Assembly (NCBI GenBank): GCA_034008185.1
Contig: CM067082.1
Coordinates: 102,047,311 to 102,111,310, forward strand
Source of the DNA: Gorsachius magnificus
Lineage: Eukaryota > Chordata > Aves > Pelecaniformes > Ardeidae
Length of the DNA stretch: 64,000 bases
Direction: 5' to 3'
This document shows positions 51,561-63,419 of the stretch, piece by piece. The translations under genes were made by a program, and so were the position numbers. The notes under the pieces were generated by a model. The model did not search any database, was not told the origin of the DNA, and saw nothing but the letters and a program-made list of their open reading frames with translations. Numbering within the stretch: the first letter of the stretch is position 1; each line of letters begins with the position of its first letter.

Positions 51561-52026
51561 AAGAGGGGCGAGCGTTGTGCGCTCGCTCCCGCCGCCGCTG
51601 GCACCGGGTTGAGCCGGGGAGCGGTGCGGCCGGCGGCGGGCCGGGGCGGGGGGCGGGGGGAGGCTGCCCGCGGGCGGCGGCGGGGCCCGTAAAGCCGGGG
51701 TTGTGGGGCGCAGCAGCTCCCGCGCCTCCGGGCGGGCTCGCCGGCGCTCAGCCCGCCCGTGCCCGGCCCGCTCCCAAACCCTCGCACCACGTGAAGAGAA
51801 AAGGTAAAGGGAAATCCTGCCCCCCTCACACCCCCTCCCGTCCCGTCCCCCCCTCCCCCCCGTCCCCCCAAATTTTCTTTTTAACCCTCTGGTGCGTAGT
51901 TCTGATCCGGTCCCGTGGGTATGGTGTCCGTGGCCTTCTGCCAGTTTGTATGTAGATATATTTATGTAAAACATTTTCTCTCAGCTCCTTGCCAGCTGTT
52001 CCACATTTTCCAGCTGCCACTTCAGT

Positions 52027-52071
52027 TTGAAGTGATGGACTGTACGGATCTCAAAGAGCCTTTTAGTCCAA
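52027..52071 (+). other. Candidate small exon with start codon
   Basis: After a moderately pyrimidine-rich stretch ending 'gccacttcag' the sequence continues with an ATG at 52034 that reads MDCTDLKEPFSPR up to an AAG|GTACGG donor-like junction at 52072. Beyond the donor the frame hits a stop within two codons, as expected for intron. Composition is protein-like (acidic/basic mix, SPR) compared with neighbouring DNA. I do not recognise the peptide, and the donor is only fair. It could be exon 2 of the gene starting in the CpG island, or chance. Confidence 0.25.
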
Positions 52072-52218
52072 GGTACGGGTAGCTGTCCGTTTGATATACA
52101 GTGTCACGTTTTAGAGGCTACTTCACTAAAGGAGTATTAGGCAGCAACCCACAGCAAAATACTCATCGCCGTCGCGCCCCTGCTACTTCCCGCTTAATTT
52201 TCAAGGCTCAATAAACGT

Positions 52219-52220
<2 letters not shown>

Positions 52221-52247
<27 letters not shown>
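52221..52247. repeat. T27 homopolymer tract
   Basis: Twenty-seven consecutive T. It could be the antisense poly(A) of a retroposed sequence, but no matching body or target duplication is evident, so it is called simple repeat. Confidence 0.85.
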
Positions 52248-52251
<4 letters not shown>

Positions 52252-52254
52252 CTT

Positions 52255-55030
52255 CAGCGTGCAGACTTGATTTCTTTTGTGTGTGCTACAGCAAAACTTG
52301 GAAGCAGAATTTTTCAGAGGCCTTGAGATATGTGGCTGATTAAATCAACAAACATTTCTACGAGGGCACGGCTGCCCCTCTTCCTTGTGCGGGGTGTAGG
52401 TGTCTGTTCTGAAATGGTTTAAGTCGGTGGAATAGTGAGAAATCACCAAGTTTCTCTGTGTTACAAAATCGTTTTTGATGTGGTGTGCAGCAAGATTACG
52501 GATTGAAATCTGCAAGAACTGGCCTTAAGTAGTTTGAATATTTGTGCAATTGCATTGTAATTTGGAAAGGTGCCTCACTGATTGATTCCTATAATTATTT
52601 CATTTAGGTCCTTTATTAAAAATTAATAATGACCTGACAGTTTCTTAATTACATATGTCACGATTATTTTGAAGGAAGACGAATGCAGTGTTTTAAAAGT
52701 AAAGTAACCTTAAAATGCAAAAATTGCCGTGTCCACAGCACTGTGTTTTAGTCGAGGAAATATATATTAAAAGTGAATGAGTTTAGCAATGTAAACTGTA
52801 GGCAGCTTCCTGAGAGTTTGTTTATATAATGAAGGTTTGGGTTTAACTAGCTAGTGTGTAAATACTTTCAGTTTGGTGTATAGCCCAATTCTAAAAACAT
52901 AAATAATAGTAACTATGAGAGAAGGCTGTTTTAAGGGGGAGGATTATTTCTTTAAAAGCAGGATTATGTGATTTTGAATGAGTAAGAAGAATGACTAAGA
53001 AAAGGACTCCCTCGGTGTATATATATTCTTCTATGCAGCAGTGGAAGTTAAAAGTATGGCTTAAGGTGCCTAAATGAATGCACTCTTGCATTCCGATAAT
53101 TGCACATGGTTTTCAGTGGGACATGCTGTTTTCCAAAGCGTTTCTGCGGAAGTACTACAAAACAAAGACATCACCTGCGTTTTCCTGCTTAAGTGGAGTA
53201 ATGTTTTTGGCTCGAGAAGGCGAGCAGTGGCCAAGACAGCGTTTACTGCTAGCAGTGATCTTCAGCTGTGAAAGATACGTTGTGCATTTTTCAAACACAA
53301 AAGCATTTTGCAACTAAGAAATTAAAGTATCGATGGTTAGACATCATTTCTATTTATTTTGGAACCGGTGCTAGAGAAACAAAAAATACTCAGGTTTTGA
53401 GATCTCATTATAATTTTTTCATCTTGCAGGTTACTTGATTTTTTTAACAAGATAAACGTGTGCATTTGATACCGACCCATGGAAGTTTTGGTTACGCTTC
53501 CCGCCTCGTTTTCGGGGAGAGCTATTCCATTACCTGCCCTCCATAGCACGTTTGAATTTCATCCTGTGCATTCAAGGAAGGAGCGGCATATTTCTGTGCT
53601 CCAGAGTGTTAGTGAAAAGTTAGTCACCTTTGCCTGATAAATAAGGAATCTGATGGTTATGAAAGCAGGATTTATTTGGAGTTATGGAAGGAAGCAGTTT
53701 AATGATCAGTGTTGCATGCACTCAACTATATGGAGACAGTAATGTACAAAGAAAAAGCAGACTTGAAGGAAAAGTGAATCAATGAGTCATGAAATCCTCA
53801 GGAAAACCTTAGTAATGGAATGTTAATGCTTTTAGACTATAGTAGATTATCTTAAAAGTCAGACTTTTCTTCTTTATGCAATTGTTGTAAATCCCCAGCT
53901 AAAGAATACTTTGAAGAAGGCTTTAGTGTTTCTGGCACTCACATTCTGTAGTCATTCTGATTGTTTTGGAAGATTCAAGAAATTTTCTGCCAACTTGCAG
54001 TTAGGCAATTAAAACGCTAAAATGGCTACAGAGGAAGCTTTTTTATTCAACAAAAGGTTCAGCTGTAATAATGATTTCAAGTTGTCCTTTAACCGTAGGT
54101 TTTATAGACGTCCTCCCTTTAGACTTTGTCATTTTTATAAGGGAATTGATTTGTTATACTTTAAAATCAAATAAAATGAGACAGAATAAACAAAAATAGG
54201 GCATGGGTGCTGCTGCAAACTTTTCAAGTTCCTTCAGTGCATTTTTCATCTTTACTTTTATTTGATAGGTCTGTGAAATAGAGCTGTAGACTGGCAAAGA
54301 CTTTAAATGAAATTTCACACTTTGATGATTTTTTTTAAACTTTGATATATTGACAGCAAAAGGAGCTGCAAAGCTTTTATATAACTTGAGCAGTAACGCC
54401 AAGCAGCAGTCAAACGTCTCTATGCATTTGTGTTTAACTGCAGAAGAAAAACATGTCCATGGGCAGTAGAGGGTTCTTATCAACTCCCTAATCCCAGATC
54501 CCAGCAAACCTTGAGGGCATGCCTCAGATCTTGCTGAAATCATTGTAGACTCTCACAGTTTGCAGATTAAATATGCTATGTGTTCCTGGCTCCAACAACA
54601 GTTTTATGAGCTCACTAAGCTTCCTGTTTTAAGATCCTTTTCTGAAGTTCTTAGGAGCTGCTAAAGGCGATGCTGTCTGTGGCAAGTGGTACTTGTTAAT
54701 TTAGAGACACTTTAGATATTTCATTCTGTCTGTAAAAATAGCCAAAATTGCTTTTTTCAAATTGGAAGTCGAGTTGCACTGAAAAAAAAGAGCCTCTTTA
54801 AAGAGGGATTCTGTCGTTTTAATGTGTTTGCCGGTACACAAGGTTACAAAGTTTATACGAGGCTTGATTTGTTTTATGGGGGCTTGACTTTGACTGGGCT
54901 CTTTTAAAACCAGACTTTTTCAGTTGTAATTCTAAGCACAATGCAGCTTTTAGGACATAATTTCTGAGCCTCTTCTAACCAATTGTATTTGTAGCAGCTC
55001 GTTAAATGTACCTTTGAAGTTTTTATTCTC
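52255..55030. other. Non-coding, probably first intron of the CpG-island gene
   Basis: AT-rich, CpG-poor DNA with only short chance frames. The part from 52560 to 52690, with 'aaaattaataatgacctgac' and 'ttaattacatatgtcacg', is repeat-free and resembles regulatory DNA. Assignment to an intron depends on the inferred rightward transcription. Confidence 0.4.
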
Positions 55031-55039
55031 CTTTAAGTG

Positions 55040-55400
55040 TCAAAGAAGGGATAACCCCATTCTGCCAAGGGTGGATTTCAGTGAATCAGGTAGTTAACCC
55101 TGGGATCTGTTGACTCTTCTGAACGAATGGTGGTGCACCTCAAATTCCGGGTCCGGTCTTCTTTTCTGGCTGCTAAATAGTTAACTCTTATGTTTTATTC
55201 ACTGTAATCATGTTTATGTATTTGGTGTAATAGTTTTAATTAAAAAGGAAAATACTTATTGTCCAACAACATGTGTCACGTTATTCCCGAGAGAACTTGA
55301 GCCAATTTTGTGCTTAAAGGTTATTCAATGAATGAAATTTTGAAAGCCCATTTGTCAAGGTACGGCGCGGTTTCTGTTGGTTTTCAACCCCCAAATTCAT
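55040..55400. promoter_or_regulatory. Candidate conserved intronic regulatory element
   Basis: Repeat-free, balanced text with isolated CpGs ('attccgggtccggtcttc', 'ttattcccgagagaacttg', 'tacggcgcggtttctgttgg') that stand out in a CpG-poor setting. It also holds homeodomain-type cores ('gttttaattaaaaagg'). CpG retention outside an island often reflects selection or hypomethylation. Inference only. Confidence 0.3.
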
Positions 55401-55485
55401 TGTCTGCATGGCCCAGTCATTAGTCATCAGTGTGTTAGTGCTGCCTTCAGGCAATGCTGCCCAGCACTTCTTCACACCATTATAG

Positions 55486-55550
55486 CTCTAAAAGTGTACT
55501 CTGCCGACTTGCGGAATTACTGCTCTGATTTCCGCTTGGCTGGGTTTGAG
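55486..55550 (+). other. Candidate 65-bp exon
   Basis: A pyrimidine-rich acceptor-like stretch ('cttcttcacaccattatag') ends at 55485, and a perfect-looking donor GAG|GTAAGT follows at 55551. The enclosed 65 bp could be an untranslated or coding exon, but no protein is recognised. Good splice strings occur by chance in this much DNA. Confidence 0.2.
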
Positions 55551-55559
55551 GTAAGTCCC

Positions 55560-58500
55560 CTCCCTACCTTCCAGCTCACTCTAATCCCTGCTTTCTTTTA
55601 AGGCCGCTTCGCTTTCTGCAGATTTAGGGGAAAACTTTCTTAAAGATTGTGCTGGCATCATACTGTGGTTTTGTTGTGGTATATGCTGTACATGTAAATG
55701 GTACCTGCATTACCTTGGAAGTGTATTAAATTGGCTGCTGATCTGAAGAGTTGGTTTCTCTCTCTCTTTAAGAACAAAACAAGGAACAAGACGGTATCTT
55801 AAAATGCCTGCAAGATTATTTATATTACAACAAGGGGCGAACTAATTGGGATAGAACGCGTTTGTCTCCAAATAGTTGCTAGGTGTCAGAACTGGTAATA
55901 CCAGAATCCACTACCAAGAGATCTGATTGAATAATTTTCTTAGCTGAAGTTTCCACTCTAATGTCAGGTGTTTTTTTGGGTTTTTTTTTTTTTAATGATG
56001 CTGAAAATGCTGCTTTATTTTTTTGGTATCTGATATTTAGGTCAGGGCTAAGGGAACCAACTAACCTTCCGGTGGTTTAGAGATGAACCTCCCCCAGCTA
56101 CGTTTGCTGCTTCGTATGGTACTCTGTTTTCTTTACATACAATTCTGTTAATGTCAAGAAAATCAACTGCATATAAAGAATACTTCATCCAGCTGCTGAG
56201 AGCATGAAGCCTTCATTAGATAAGGTGTATGAACACCTGAAACCGACTAGTCGGAAACACAGATCAAGTTAGTGTCACTTCAGTACAATGTCTGCTGTTC
56301 TGAACCACGTACATTAAAATGAAATACTAGCACTACTGATTCTTAACTAACAGGACATGTGGTTTGGTCTGGTTTTGCTTGGCTCTTCAATTCACTGTGG
56401 ATGTTTTTTCTGGGAGAATAAGACAGCTGTATAATTCTATGATTACACTGTTTGAACAGGGATAGTGGATTGCGAAGTAATTTATACTGCTGCAGTTCAG
56501 AGCTGTCCTGTTGTATTTTGTCAACCTACAAAAACGTGAAGGAATCATGATGAAGTTTTACTGCTACTATGAGACAGGTGTAAAACCTAAAGTAAACTGT
56601 AAAAGCTGAAGATAAAGTTTTATAAAGTACTTCTCACACTTGAAGTTCTTCCTGGATATAGGGAGCTTTCCTAGCTTTTTTACGTGTTAAAACGACATCT
56701 GTGTTGGGTTAGAATGTGAAATTCTATATGAAGGCATCCCTTAACCTGAGAGTATGCTGAGGAGATAAACAGGCTTCCAGGAATGGGACTGCTGATTAAA
56801 ACATGGCACTTCCAGAAAGATTCTACTTGATTCCTTTAATCTTGTTTTAAAATGCTAATTGTAAAATATGGAATACAGTCTTTTCTTCTTTCATTTGCAT
56901 ATCATAAGTTGGAAACAGAAGGCGCATCTTCGCAATAGATGTATATTAAATATATTCTTCCTTGAGCTCAGTTCCTATATAGATTGACATTGATATATAG
57001 ATCTAGTTTTGATTCTAAGGAAACTTTCATCTGTTGGGATTGATGAGATAAAGCAAAAAGTGTGAAGAAAGTGGTCATGCCATTGGAATTCACGTTTAGC
57101 TCTGGTGCTCTAAATTAGAATATTTCTGCATTTTTCTGTGGCAGTTGTAGTGACTTCTTTACGTGATGAACTAAATAAGTTGTGATGCAGAGCACACCCA
57201 TTACAGATGTTTGTAATTTGCTTTACCAAGCTGTTTGTCGACAAACTGGCAAGAGGGGAAAGAAGAAAACCTCCTATATCGTCTCCATAAGTGTTCCTAG
57301 TGCTAATAACAGCGTCAGCAGAGGAAGTCAGAGGGTTTGTTATCAACGCAGCAAGTCTTGCTGGTTGTCCTCCTCTCTGCATATTCCTGTCCTTTCAAAT
57401 CCACAGCATATGAATGCTCTAATTCAGGTTTCATAAAACAAGTGTTTTACAGAAGGAATTCACTGTGCTGTTATTTAAGTTTATTTTGGATTCAGTGCTG
57501 CTGAATTCCTGAAGAAAGATGGGGGCAAAAATGGAGTGTTGGCTTGGTAGGGAAGTTTGAAGTGTCACCGCTCGTTTTAACCTATTGCTACAAACAGTGA
57601 AGTCCACAGGAGATTTCCACCCCTCCACCCGCCCCGTGCTAATTCTTTTACAGCTAATCTTACTTTGACATAATTATTTGAGTTTTTCCTGCTGCAGAGT
57701 TTGAAGCACAAGGACATGTAGGACTGCAAAACAAGCAGTTACACAGCTTACTCTGAATTTTCTAGCAATATTAGGCAGCTTAATTGGCAGGAGTTCTGAT
57801 TTCTTAAGGGTAAGTGCATTACCATTTTTAAACCCACCCTCCTCCCCAAATATATTTACAGATTTGGAGACTTGAAAAATATGTGGCACTTTCTATTTTT
57901 TAAGAAATAACCTTTTTTCTTTCCATTGTCTGTATTTTAGATGTTTGTAAGAGAGTCAAAATGAGGAATAAAGAAACCCAAGACCATGTGATTAAAATAA
58001 CAAATGCTGAGATGCAGAGTTAATGACCTGGTTTGTTTGGGTTTTTTTGGTTGTAGGTGTTGGGTTTTTTTTCCTCCCCACTTTAAAGTTCAGTTACTTA
58101 CTCTAAAGACTCTTGATAATGAATGGTTTATGAATTTTTATCTCAGAGGATGCATCATATCTGAAATGTGAAGCCACTAAGATGTGTTTTAAGTTCTGGC
58201 TCTGTATCCCTCAGCTTTGTGTTGCATATCCCCAGATAGCAACTTCCATGAGGGATGGGCTGGTTGGATATGGACAGTTTGGCCCGAATCCTTCAGTGTT
58301 TTTTTCCATTAAATTCTGTTTACTGGGTAAGAATCACTTCTTTCCTGGTGGAAAGCTGTTTTATTTAGATACAGGGTTTAATCTGTTCAAGTAATAGTGA
58401 AAACATTTAATTGGGGTTATACTTAACAGCTTTCTAAATCCCTTAACAAAAGTAGAGATAATGTATTTGTAGGAGTATGTGGGTGATGTGTATTAAAAGC

Positions 58501-60190
58501 AGCTGAGGTGCTGCCTCAGTAGAAAGTGCCACTTACTGATCCTACTGTCTCTATATGGTTTAAATATTTTCAGAACTTTCAGCAATCCAGTTTGTCTGTA
58601 GCAGGAAGATGTAAGCAAATGTAATGGAGTCGAGCAATTATTACCCTTGATCAGTAGTTCAGTGTACGCCACAGAATAGTTTCTCACGTAGGGTCTTAAT
58701 CAGGAGGATGCTAATAGCACTGCTTTGCCTAGCTGATTGCCTTTGTGTTTGTGATCCTGCATTATTGTTGCTACAAGCTATTTAACCTATCAGGAACAGA
58801 TCAGATCATCATTAACCAGGCTTTAGGTCTAGTTGTTTTTCAGTCTTTATGGGGGGAAGAAATCAAAGGAATGTAATGCAGGAAAAGACAGCAGATAGTA
58901 ATGAATTTGGAAAGATTGTATTAATACATGTCATGCCCTATAACTTAGGGTGTTTTTTAATTTCAAATAACAAATCCGCCTATCTGATTCCATCAGTGGT
59001 TTTTTTTTTCCTTTCTTTCTTTCTAATTTTACTTTGCATTTCAAAACAAGGTTTAGGAGAAGTATGCAGTTTGCAACCAGCACAATTTAAATGGAGATAA
59101 TTATTGCAAAGAATAAGATATCTTTTTTCCCAACTTAGTAGTGTTTTGTTGTGTATTTATATATAGTGAATATAAGACTTAATATTTTTTTGCTCTGTTT
59201 TAGTCTTACCATGACCAGGTGGCTCAATGGGGAAGAATCTGAACAAAATTTGCTCAGGAGTAATTAATGGGGGTTGCAGGATTCTGGTTTAGCTTACAAA
59301 GAACTGAGAAAAGATAAAACTATTTCAAAAATGTACAGTATTTAGATTAGTTCCTGTAGCTATTATAAAAATGGTGAGGTGTACCAAGAGGTTAATGTTG
59401 CAACTGGAAGATACTCCTTAAAATACCTGACCACTTGTGTATTTTTCAGCAAGTACTGTCAGGGGTAACTGTCAGTGCATCTTTGCCAGCAGGTTTGATG
59501 GAAAGCAATGCTGAAATCTAGGTGGGTTTTGGAAGTTAAATGTACCTGAATCAAGCCTCCCGTATAATAGCATAAGATTGTCTCATGTAAATTTTGCGTT
59601 CGAATGTATCTGAACAAGACAGATTTTTGTTTTATCCTTAAATAATCCCAAGGAACGGTGTAACCGGTTGTGATAAAATTGATAAAGGGTCCTTTATGAT
59701 TGAGAGAGACTGTAATTTCCTGATTGTTCTTCACGCCTCCCCTTGTGTTTTTCACTTTCATACAGTTGTGCTGTTCAAGATGTGTTGTATCCCCAAAGAC
59801 TGCTTCCAGTAGCGGGGATCAAAGTGGTACCTATGAACACGCTAACTACCCAGAGTCATTTCTGAAAAATTAAACATGCTATGTTTGCTTGCACGCTGAT
59901 TGGGGCACTCTGGTTGCTGATAGCAATCAGTATGAACTTCCCTACTGCTGATGTAATGATGATGAATGCTGTGACACTGCTATTTCAGACAGCTCTTCTC
60001 AGCGGATGCAAACCACTTGTTAATGAATTGAATACAACTACAGCAGCATCGAATAAAACAGGGAAAGGATTTTTTTTAATAAAACCCCCACACATTAAAA
60101 GATGCTGCTTCAAGAACAATGTAAGAAATAAAGGCAGAAGAAAGTGTTAAGTTCGCAAGAAACGTAAACCAGTCTAACAAGCAAATTGAG
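55560..60190. other. Non-coding DNA, nothing recognised
   Basis: AT-rich sequence with short frames (100 codons or fewer). T-rich runs lie near 55969-55993 and 58989-58999. No RNA gene or clear transposon boundary is visible. Confidence 0.5.
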
Positions 60191-60198
60191 AATTTTAG

Positions 60199-60304
60199 GT
60201 TCCAATTCCTGCCCAAGCGTTTATACTGAAGCAAATAGTCTTGTTGAAGTCAGTGAAGTCAGTGAGTCTATTCGTGTGAATAAAGATTTGCAGGATCTGG
60301 TCTT
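60199..60304. repeat. Palindromic MITE-like ancient repeat
   Basis: About 105 bp with imperfect inverted arms. The left arm begins 'ggttccaattcctgcccaa', and the right arm ends 'gatttgcaggatctggtctt', its near reverse complement. Inside, 'gcaaatagtc' faces 'gagtctattcgtg', around a centre of 'gttgaagtcagtgaagtcag'. This structure matches a class of very old amniote elements that I recognise by pattern ('tcctgcaaa...gaagtcaatggg...'). They are probably non-autonomous DNA transposons, though the family name is uncertain. Confidence 0.65.
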
Positions 60305-60309
60305 TAAAA

Positions 60310-63190
60310 CTAACTTGCTCAATGTAAATGCAATGATTTAAAAAGTAATTCAGAGAGGAAAAGGAGCACAGAGCTGAAGATTTCTTGGAAAATCAAAGTA
60401 TATGTTCAGAAGGGCTCATGTTTCCTGCTCTTCCAGACAGAGGGCTGCTCCACGGGTTTTGGTTAGTGGGCACTGTGGGTAAATGAACAAAAAGATTTTT
60501 TTTTCTCTCTAGTATATTAATATGATTATTTTTACTACTGTGAGGCACAGTTTTATGACCAGCATACATAAGGACCGGAAATTATATCATTTCAAATTGC
60601 TTGAAAGAATTTTTTTGTTCTAAATACATTTCCAACATGCTGACATTTGTTGACACTCCTCTTAAAAGAGACGGTTTTCCTCATTTAACTAGTTCATTCC
60701 AGTAGCTTGATCCTAAAATTTCTCCAATTTAATATTCAATTGGTCAGAGTTTACATTTATGATTTAAAAAGCCTGAGACACACCTGCAGGCAGGTTGCTG
60801 TTTTGAGAGAGATTAGGTTTAAAATGGGGATCTGGAATTAATTGTGCAGTGGGTTCAGGCTTTAGGGAAATTACAAAAGGTTCAAGCATGGTTGAATGGG
60901 AAAAAGCCATGAATGTTTGCTTTCAGGAAGGAATGTTTATCCCTCTATTTACCTATGGAAGTTCAGGCTTTCGCCCATATACTGTTACAGCATTTTCTTG
61001 CCATTCATATGCACATGGAGATGCTGGATAGCTGACAGAAACTAGCTTTCTGTTTTGTTGAAAGCAGGGCTCCTTGCTGTAGAATAGGAACATGCTCAGT
61101 ACTCTCAGGCCTGGGGGCAGGACCGGGGAAGACGCTGACCCAAGTGCTGGGAAGAGCCATGTCCACCATCATGTAAACCCACTTTGTATTTTAATGTGAA
61201 GCCGATGTCAGGCTGGCTGATTTTCAGAATGCTTTTTGATAGGAAATAGCAGCCAGTGGAAAGAAATCTTCACGTTGTCCTGGACATTTTTTTTTTTTTT
61301 TTGGTAGACTGCAATTCTCATATTTCAGTACAATTTCTGAGAAAAAACAAAAATCACAGCCAAAATTGAGGAGAATGTGCCTAGAAGATGTGTGCGTCTG
61401 GCTTGTGTTTTCAACTTGGGCTTAAGTTTGTCTTCAGGAAAGAAAAGATTTTCTGGGGCACCATATTGATTTCCAGTTGACTGCTTCCCCATCAGGCGTG
61501 TTTGGCAAAACGTACCAAAACACATCCCTCTAATTATTAGTCCTGCCTTCTCTCCTGGCTTTCCTTACTCTCCCAGCCATGCATATCACCATGTAGTTGA
61601 TCGGGCACTGGAGTGTCACTGGAGCTGCTGGAATTGTTGCAGATGCCCTTGCCACACGTGCGTGGGTTGGGAGCGGAGAAAGGAAGGCGCGGGAGGAAAC
61701 ACCTGCAGCGCCGGGGCCATCGGCTCATGGCGCAGGGTGTAGAGCTGAGTAAGAAAGTTTACTCTTGCGGTGTTCCCTCTTCCATGCTGACATGAATAAA
61801 AGCAGCCTTCTGGATGTAAACTAAGCAGACGTGAACCGGAACAGGTACCAAGAGCAGATGTTTATATCGACTTGTGGCCAATTCTGAGATTTTCTGACCG
61901 AAAAAATCACTTTAAGCTGCTACTTCAGGCCTCTGTTCTATTCCGTTGTCCACACTAGGTAGCATAAACCAGGAAAGTGATAGAAAATGGTGGGAAATGT
62001 GGCATTATGTTGCTTGGTCTTCCTTCCATTAAAAAAAAACACAACCCCAAGCCACTAGAAAAATCTCATTGGTAGGCTGTTGGGGAAAAAAAAAATAGCC
62101 AGGAGAGTGGATGGATGCCCGTCTGAGCAGCCACATCTTGCTCTTGAATTGCAGATGCCCCAAAGATGCTTTTTTAGGAGATTAAAGCTGCATTAACTCC
62201 TTAGAGTACCTTAATCTCCTTCCTTTTCTGAGCAGTGGTAGGATCAGGTTGTAGTGGAGGGGCTGTCATGCCGTGGTGGAGAGGGGAAGGAGGTGCAGGT
62301 TGCTCATATCTGCACGGACATCTGTGTGGCAGGAGGTGGTGGGACCGCTGTAGACACCTGTCACCGTTTTTGTGACCTTTGCCCAAACGTTTCATGCCAC
62401 CGCTGGCTTTGTGAAATCGGGGCAGAGTTATGTGGCTTCTTCCTTTCTAGTTGAGTAGGGAGCATAATTGTTTGCTTTCATGACTTCTAGCCAAAAGGAA
62501 CAGGCTTGGGAACCGAGGACAGAAGAAAATGAGGGACAAATTCTGCAGCTTCCCCCTCCAAGCTCTCACACAGTCAAACTCTTTGATGTCAATGAAGATG
62601 CCGTCTGAATAGCAGACTTGGCCCTTAAAAGGCAAAACAGAAGAAAAATAACCACAACTGAAAATGTATAGCTTTTAAAATTCCTTCAGAGGCAGCAGAC
62701 AAAATTACTCTTTTTAGAGTATATTAAATAACTCGAAGGAGGGCAGTGGGAGCACAAGAGGGTACATTGAAGGACTCGCTGACGCAGTGGCTGGGGGCTG
62801 GGTAGAGGCAGATTCTGATATTTATGTGGTCAGGGCTGTACAGAGAAAACAAGCATCACCCCACAATGTGGGGTGAACAGGTTGGCAGCAGTGCCAGCAT
62901 CCCCCCCTTATTTCTGCCAACACAAGGGGCTGAAAAGCCTGATCTATGTGATAACTGACTAAAGCCGTGGATGCTCTTGCATGAGGTGTGCAAAGGGAAA
63001 GGGGGAGGAAGCATATGAGAAATTTGGAAGGGTGCCGTTTACAAAGCTCATATGAGATCTCACCTCAAGGAGATTTGTGCACTGCTGGGTGCAAGTGAGG
63101 GCTGTTGCAAGTTATTGTTAGATCTCTCCTTCCTATTTGAAGATACCTGGCATTCCCCTTCATGTTCTGGTAGGAAGTCGTTTCACAGAT
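60310..63190. other. Non-coding DNA, nothing recognised
   Basis: Ordinary mixed composition. A T16 run lies at 61287-61302. The 61537-61795 and 62201-62454 regions are slightly GC-richer, with chance frames of 60-66 codons on both strands. No gene is identified. Confidence 0.5.
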
Positions 63191-63199
63191 CACAAGAAT

Positions 63200-63410
63200 A
63201 TTTATAGCGCTTTCACAGGTAGATCTTGAAAGTACTCTTATAAGTACTCTTGCCATGGCAGGCAGAGCTTTGTTATTCCTGTTTTTAGCAAGAGAGGATC
63301 TCAAAGGAAGAAAAATGCCTAGCCGAAGGTTAGACAAGTAGGTCGGTGGCAGAGAGTCTCTGATATCTAGTCCAATTCTCTGGCTGTGCTGCCGAGCTAA
63401 ATAATGATTC
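63200..63410 (+). repeat. MIR-like / amniote tRNA-derived SINE fragment
   Basis: Successive phrases fit an old amniote SINE: 'tttatagcgctttcacaggt', 'agatcttgaaagtactctta', a decayed 'ttattcctgtttttagca' block, 'tcggtggcagagagtctctg', and finally 'atctagtccaattctctggc'. It is highly diverged and immobile. The 115-codon minus frame over this region (63065-63412) is therefore not a gene. Confidence 0.6.
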
Positions 63411-63419
63411 ATTTAGTGA

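Larger units (their letters stand above)
49170..51860. promoter_or_regulatory. CpG island promoter
   Basis: About 2.7 kb of very high GC with dense CpG, in sharp contrast to the CpG-poor flanks. This is the hallmark of an unmethylated vertebrate promoter. It has many GGGCGG-type Sp1 boxes and no clear TATA box. An E-box-like GTCACATG lies at 49405-49412, and a conserved-looking island core at 50530-50610 includes an AP-1-type TGAGTCA at 50562-50568. Donor-like sites on the + strand favour rightward transcription. Long GC-rich frames on both strands (for example 49446-50537 minus, 363 codons; 51083-51955 plus, 290 codons) are low-complexity Pro/Arg/Gly/Ala text and are rejected as genes. The controlled gene is not identifiable. 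Confidence 0.9.

Noticed and set aside
51083..51974. Frames of about 290 codons on both strands (51083-51955 plus, 51090-51974 minus)
   Set aside because: They cross G24 and G26 homopolymers and encode poly-Gly/Pro/Arg. The frame depends on uncertain tract lengths and there is no family similarity.
56428..56450. 'ataattctatgattac', like a CR1 tail
   Set aside because: No upstream CR1 sequence and no repeated ATTCTATG units. Consistent with chance.
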